This document shows, in pieces, positions 4,984-8,546 of a stretch of DNA of 8,546 bases. The DNA is taken from NCBI GenBank assembly GCA_038124905.1, contig JAYPCW010000049.1, positions 1-8,546 on the forward strand. Reading direction: 5' to 3'. Origin of the DNA: ATZT02 sp038124905 (GTDB lineage Bacteria; Actinomycetota; Actinomycetes; S36-B12; UBA5976). Position 1 is the first letter of the stretch. Every line of letters begins with the position of its first letter. The notes under the pieces are model-generated. The model was not told the origin of the DNA. It was given only the letters and a program-made list of their open reading frames with translations, and did not search any database. The position numbers and the translations under genes were made by a program.

Positions 4984-7066
4984 CTTCTTCAATAATTTCT
5001 AATTCTTCAGGCGGAACAGATTCTGTTGGTGTCGGGGTAGGTGTGGGGGATTGAGTATCTGTTGGCGTTGGAGTTGGGGTCGGAGTTGGAGTTTCTGTAG
5101 GAATTGGTTCGGTTGGGAGCGGCTCAGTTGGTGTTGGCTCAACTAGTTCGGGAACTTCTTCACTGATTCCCGGGTCAGTTTCTACTATCTGACCGATGTT
5201 AGTTCGCGGCGCAAATCCTATTTCGGGTGAATTTTTTAAAGTCTCACTCATGTAGTAGCGCCACATTCTTGCTGGGAATGATCCACCAGTTACATTTCTC
5301 AAACCGCCTGTGCCGCTTAAAGAAATTGGATTACCGTTTTCATCATCTTTTGCCATCATCACGGCAGTTGCTAGATCTGGGGTGTAGCCAACAAACCAAG
5401 CAGATTTATTTTCATCTGTAGTTCCAGTTTTGCCAGCAGCAGGTCTACCAATTTGTGCATTGGTTCCGGTGCCACTTCTAATTACTCTTCTTAAGGCAAA
5501 GTTAATTTCATCAGCGACTTCTGTAGAAAATACAGCTGTATTTTCTACGATTAATTCATAAAGGATTCCGCCATTTGGAGCATAGATTTCTTTAATTGTT
5601 GTTGGTTTTGAATAAATACCGCGAGCAGCAAAGGTTGCATAGCTAACTGCTAAATCTAAAGTGTGGGGCGAGGCAGTTCCTAAAACTAGAGTTACATCTG
5701 AAATTAATCCCGGAGTATCTGCGGGTATTCCGGCACGAAGCGCTGCATCTAAAACTTGATCTGTTCCAACCATCAAACCGAGTTCTACGTAAGGAGTATT
5801 AATACTTTGTTCAGTTGCCTGCAATAAATTAACTTCACCAAAATCTCTGTTGCTGTAATTTCTAACTCGGTAGTCGCCAAATTTTCTTGGGCTATCGCCA
5901 TTAAATAAGGTGTCTAAACTAATTTGTTGTTCAAAAGCTGCAGCTAGGGCAAATGGTTTAAAGGTTGAACCAGCTTGGGCAATTGCTTGGGTGGCGTTAT
6001 TTAAAGGTTCTTTTACGTAATCTGGCCCGCCATACATGGCAACAATCTCGCCAGTGCCTGGCCTAACTGAAGCTATTCCAATTCGTAAGCCTTCAGTATT
6101 TTCTTTTGGGCCCTCGTTTTCTACCGCAGCAACTATTGCGCTTTGCGCGTTACGTTCAAAGGTTGAAACAACTTTTAATCCTCTAAGGTTTAAGTCGTTT
6201 TCGGTGTAACCCTTTTCCAGCATCTCTTCTCTGATTGAAAAGAGTAAGTAACCATTTGTGCCGCCAAATTTATTTTGCGACTGGTAAGGAATATCTTCTG
6301 GAAACAAAAGCACGCTAGCGGTGTTTTCAGTTAGCCAACCTTGTGTGACCATGCCGTCAACTACATACCGCCAACGATTAACCCAGCGATTTTTATTATC
6401 TGGATTTGAAATGGCGCTTGGGGCTTGAATTAATGCTGCTAGGGCAGCGGATTGAGAAACTGAAAGATCTTTAGCCTCGACTCCATAAAAAGTTAATGCT
6501 GCTGATTGAACTCCGTAAGCGCCGCGTCCAAAATAAACAGTATTTAAATAATTTTCTAGAATTTTGTCCTTTGAACTTGTTGTTTCAAGTTTTATCGCAA
6601 GAACCAATTCTTTCCATTTTCTGATTATGGTTCGCTCGGTTGAAAGAAAGGCAAGCTTGGCATACTGCTGAGTAATGGTCGAACCGCCAGCTAAAGAATC
6701 TGTAAAAATATTATTTATAAAAGCTCTAGAAATACCCCGAATTGAAAAACCTTGATGCTCATAAAATTCTCTGTCTTCAGCAGCAAGAACTGCATATTGC
6801 ACCGCAAGCGGTATCTCATCAATTGGTAAATCAGTTCTATTAAATTCACCAAATCGGCCAATTTCTGTTTCACCGTCTGCCCAATAAACCACTGTCGCCT
6901 GAGCTTTTGCAACATCGCTCGGTTGAGGGATTGAGGTTGTGGCGACAGCAAACGCTAAAGAAAAAACAAAAATTACGCCGGCAATTGCCGAGATTCCTAA
7001 CAGCCAAGTTACTAATCTTTTGATCTCTGGCTTATTTTTCTTCTTTTTTACTTTTCGAGTTGCCAA
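4976..7066 (-). CDS. Class A penicillin-binding protein (glycosyltransferase plus transpeptidase)
   Basis: Protein of 696 aa that polymerises glycan strands from lipid II and cross-links them outside the membrane. A Lys-rich cytoplasmic tail (1-17) and one membrane anchor (about 19-43) come first. The GT51 domain follows: AAEDREFYEHQG with catalytic E97, GGSTITQQ (127-134), RKWKE (149-153), KILENYLN (168-175). The transpeptidase domain has S367-T-F-K370, S421-I-N423 and K546-T-G. A Pro/Thr/Glu-rich tail (636-696) ends it. All catalytic motifs are intact. The start is TTG, directly after the DUF5318 stop and in the same frame; no other start exists before the membrane segment and no good ribosome-binding site is seen, so it probably depends on termination-reinitiation. 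It corresponds by content and context to actinobacterial ponA-type PBPs near rpsF. Confidence 0.95.
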   Translation of the reverse strand: MATRKVKKKKNKPEIKRLVTWLLGISAIAGVIFVFSLAFAVATTSIPQPSDVAKAQATVVYWADGETEIGRFGEFNRTDLPIDEIPLAVQYAVLAAEDREFYEHQGFSIRGISRAFINNIFTDSLAGGSTITQQYAKLAFLSTERTIIRKWKELVLAIKLETTSSKDKILENYLNTVYFGRGAYGVQSAALTFYGVEAKDLSVSQSAALAALIQAPSAISNPDNKNRWVNRWRYVVDGMVTQGWLTENTASVLLFPEDIPYQSQNKFGGTNGYLLFSIREEMLEKGYTENDLNLRGLKVVSTFERNAQSAIVAAVENEGPKENTEGLRIGIASVRPGTGEIVAMYGGPDYVKEPLNNATQAIAQAGSTFKPFALAAAFEQQISLDTLFNGDSPRKFGDYRVRNYSNRDFGEVNLLQATEQSINTPYVELGLMVGTDQVLDAALRAGIPADTPGLISDVTLVLGTASPHTLDLAVSYATFAARGIYSKPTTIKEIYAPNGGILYELIVENTAVFSTEVADEINFALRRVIRSGTGTNAQIGRPAAGKTGTTDENKSAWFVGYTPDLATAVMMAKDDENGNPISLSGTGGLRNVTGGSFPARMWRYYMSETLKNSPEIGFAPRTNIGQIVETDPGISEEVPELVEPTPTEPLPTEPIPTETPTPTPTPTPTDTQSPTPTPTPTESVPPEELEIIEEVT
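5021..5134 (-). repeat. Thr-Pro repeat tract in the PBP tail
   Basis: The region encodes residues 645-682 of the PBP: three PTEP/PTET-like units (PTEPLPTEPIPTET) followed by two runs of alternating Thr-Pro separated by TDTQS. At the DNA level it is a G/T-rich imperfect tandem repeat on the plus strand. Such tails are common in actinobacterial wall-associated proteins as extended spacers; length variation between strains by slippage would be expected. Confidence 0.85.
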
Positions 7067-7498
7067 CTAATCAAGCCAATCTGGTGGTTTACGTAAAGGT
7101 TTACGAGGGTTTCCATCTCCTACAACGTATGAGCTATGCAAATGATTCCACCCGCACAACTCGCAAATTTCAACTACAAAAACTCTAATTTGACCAAAAT
7201 TAAGTGACATTTCAGAAATTTCTTGGGGTTTTTTAATTCTTCCTGAAAAGGGGCCGAGCTCTTTGGAAAATACATATGAGATCTCTCGTAATTTTTCGAT
7301 TTCACAAACTGGGCAAAATCTTGAGGTAACAATCCCATGCCAACGTGAAGTTCTTTTTAAATTTGGATCAGCGTCACAAATCTCTTCTCTAAACAACCTG
7401 CCGCGAGCAACTTCAGCTAAAGCTGCCTTGCGCTGCAGGGCGTAATCCACCACTTCACGCGGTTTAGTTGGATCTAGCTTTTCTTGAATTTCACTCAC
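7067..7498 (-). CDS. DUF5318 family protein, probable zinc-binding
   Basis: Protein of 143 aa, of unknown function, from a family I know mainly from actinobacteria, where it sits beside class A PBP genes. Seen: VVDYALQRKAALAEVARG (16-33), CDADPNL (41-47), a CPVC pair (C62, C65) and a CELCGWNH block (C112, C115, H119). The last two suggest one zinc site. No signal peptide or membrane segment, so cytosolic. I choose the GTG at 7498-7496 because it overlaps the cca stop as GTGA, the pattern of coupled genes; a TTG at 7519 or GTG at 7516 would add 6-7 residues but would overlap cca more. Its TAG stop abuts the PBP start in the same frame. The neighbourhood hints at a link to the cell wall, which is only inference. 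Confidence 0.85.
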   Translation of the reverse strand: MSEIQEKLDPTKPREVVDYALQRKAALAEVARGRLFREEICDADPNLKRTSRWHGIVTSRFCPVCEIEKLREISYVFSKELGPFSGRIKKPQEISEMSLNFGQIRVFVVEICELCGWNHLHSSYVVGDGNPRKPLRKPPDWLD

Positions 7499-8546
7499 GA
7501 TTCTTGATTTTGCCACCAAGTTAAGAGGTTGGCTTTTGCTACTTCCTTGGTTTGCGGCCCTTGCTCGATTCTGATCTCTAATAGGTACTCGTACGCCTTG
7601 CCTACCAAAGGACCTGGAGGGAGGTTCAAAATTTCCATAATTTCTTGACCATTTAAATCTGGTCTAATTTTTGCGAGCTCTTCTTTTTTGGAAAGCTCAT
7701 TTATTCTCTCTTCTAGTTTGTCATAATTTTTTTGAAGTTCATCCGCTTTCTTTTGGTTTCGGGTGGTGCTATCAGCACGAGTTAATTTATGAAGTCGAAG
7801 CAGTTGATCGCCAGCATCTCTGACATATCTGCGGACAGCTGAATCAGTCCATAGCCCCGAACCAAATCCATGAAACCTTAAGTGTAATTCAACTAGTTTT
7901 GAAACATCATTAATAATTTCTTTCGAAAATCTAAGTTCATGGAGTCGCTTTTTTTCCATTCGAGCGCCAACTACTTCATGATGATGAAAAGAAACTCTGC
8001 CACCTGCTTCAAATTTTCGTGTTTTTGGTTTTCCAATGTCATGTAGCAAAGCTGCAATTCTTAAAACTAAATCTGGGGCCAACTGAGGTTCGTGTGATTT
8101 TTCTAAATCAATTGCTTGTTCCAAAACTATTAAAGTGTGATGGTAAACATCTTTGTGCCTATGGTGTTCATCAACTTCTAACTGCAAAGCAGGTAATTCG
8201 GGTAAAAACTCTTCTGCAAGCTTGGTCTGTACCAAAAACTCTAACCCTTTTCTTGGTGATTCAAGTAATAGCAGCTTGCTAAATTCGTCAGATATTCTTT
8301 CTCTCGATACCACGCTAAGTCTTGACTTCAATTTTTCAACTGCCGCAATAATATTTTTATCAACCACCAAATCAAGTTTTGAAATAAATCTTGCTGCTCT
8401 AAGCATTCTTAAAGGATCTTCAGAAAACAAAATCTCTGGATCAATTGGTGCCTTTAGTTTTTGATTAATTAAATCGTTAACTCCATTATGAGGGTCTACA
8501 ATTTCAAATTCGGGTAACTTTAAAGCAATTGCATTAATAGTGAAGT
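7495..8546 (-). CDS. cca: CCA tRNA nucleotidyltransferase, N-terminus missing
   Basis: Partial gene: 349 codons are visible and the frame is open to the right edge of the window. The enzyme adds or repairs the 3'-CCA end of tRNAs. The first visible residues FTINAIALKL continue the family's RRDFTxNA motif and lead through VDPHNGVNDL to SEDPLRMLRAARF, the conserved head/neck element. The TTG at 8430 is internal, since conserved sequence extends upstream of it. The nucleotidyltransferase active site (GGxVRD and DxD) lies beyond the edge. An HD domain follows, with LLHDIGKP (H and D at about 8043-8038) and FHHHEVVGA, typical of bacterial CCA enzymes with an HD phosphohydrolase domain. It is first of the visible minus-strand run cca-DUF5318-PBP and overlaps DUF5318 by 4 nt. 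Confidence 0.93.
   Translation of the reverse strand, partial: FTINAIALKLPEFEIVDPHNGVNDLINQKLKAPIDPEILFSEDPLRMLRAARFISKLDLVVDKNIIAAVEKLKSRLSVVSRERISDEFSKLLLLESPRKGLEFLVQTKLAEEFLPELPALQLEVDEHHRHKDVYHHTLIVLEQAIDLEKSHEPQLAPDLVLRIAALLHDIGKPKTRKFEAGGRVSFHHHEVVGARMEKKRLHELRFSKEIINDVSKLVELHLRFHGFGSGLWTDSAVRRYVRDAGDQLLRLHKLTRADSTTRNQKKADELQKNYDKLEERINELSKKEELAKIRPDLNGQEIMEILNLPPGPLVGKAYEYLLEIRIEQGPQTKEVAKANLLTWWQNQES

Noticed and set aside
7499..7519. Longer DUF5318 start (TTG at 7519 or GTG at 7516)
   Set aside because: No ribosome-binding site for either, and the GTG at 7498 gives the typical GTGA overlap with cca and fits the family's short N-terminus.
8428..8430. TTG as the true start of the CCA-adding enzyme
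   Set aside because: Family-conserved residues continue upstream in frame to the window edge, so the codon is internal.
8019..8464. Two plus-strand open frames opposite cca
   Set aside because: Antisense to conserved CCA-enzyme motifs (HD domain and SEDPLRMLRAARF); no family features.

Overview
The window reads as a stretch of chromosome from a low-GC, compactly packed actinobacterium. The clues are an actinobacterial DUF5318 gene, a class A penicillin-binding protein and a CCA-adding enzyme lined up together, and the rpsF-ssb-rpsR-rplI operon nearby. This order is familiar from actinobacterial chromosomes near the replication origin. AT-rich codon use, 1-8 nt gene overlaps and almost no intergenic DNA suggest a streamlined planktonic lineage such as the acI/Nanopelagicales group; that placement is inference, not proven by the sequence.

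Layout: (1) Positions 1-440, plus strand, hold the 3' part of a low-molecular-weight protein tyrosine phosphatase, ending in a 38-bp perfect palindrome that looks like a two-way terminator. (2) Positions 461-1968, minus strand, hold the operon rpsF-ssb-rpsR-rplI (bS6, single-stranded DNA-binding protein, bS18, bL9). Its first gene is preceded by a strong RNA stem-loop that pairs both the Shine-Dalgarno and the AUG of rpsF, resembling an S6:S18 autoregulatory leader. (3) Positions 2091-4983, plus strand, hold a tightly overlapping three-gene operon: endonuclease IV (nfo), a FemX-like aminoacyl transferase for peptidoglycan and a divergent alanine-racemase-family PLP protein. (4) Positions 4976-8546, minus strand, hold cca (5' end cut by the window edge), DUF5318 and a class A PBP, again as a run with overlapping or abutting genes.

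Two themes meet here. One is translation and replication (bS6, bS18, bL9, SSB, CCA-adding enzyme). The other is cell-wall synthesis: the PBP polymerises and cross-links glycan, FemX probably attaches an amino acid to the lipid II stem peptide, and the racemase-like protein may supply or alter an amino acid. The only intergenic region of note is 1969-2090 (122 bp), between rpsF and nfo. No stretch over 300 bases lacks a gene. I see no mobile element, CRISPR array, rRNA or tRNA. The best leads are the rpsF leader, the FemX/divergent racemase pair, and the odd TAG-TTG in-frame junction between the DUF5318 and PBP genes.
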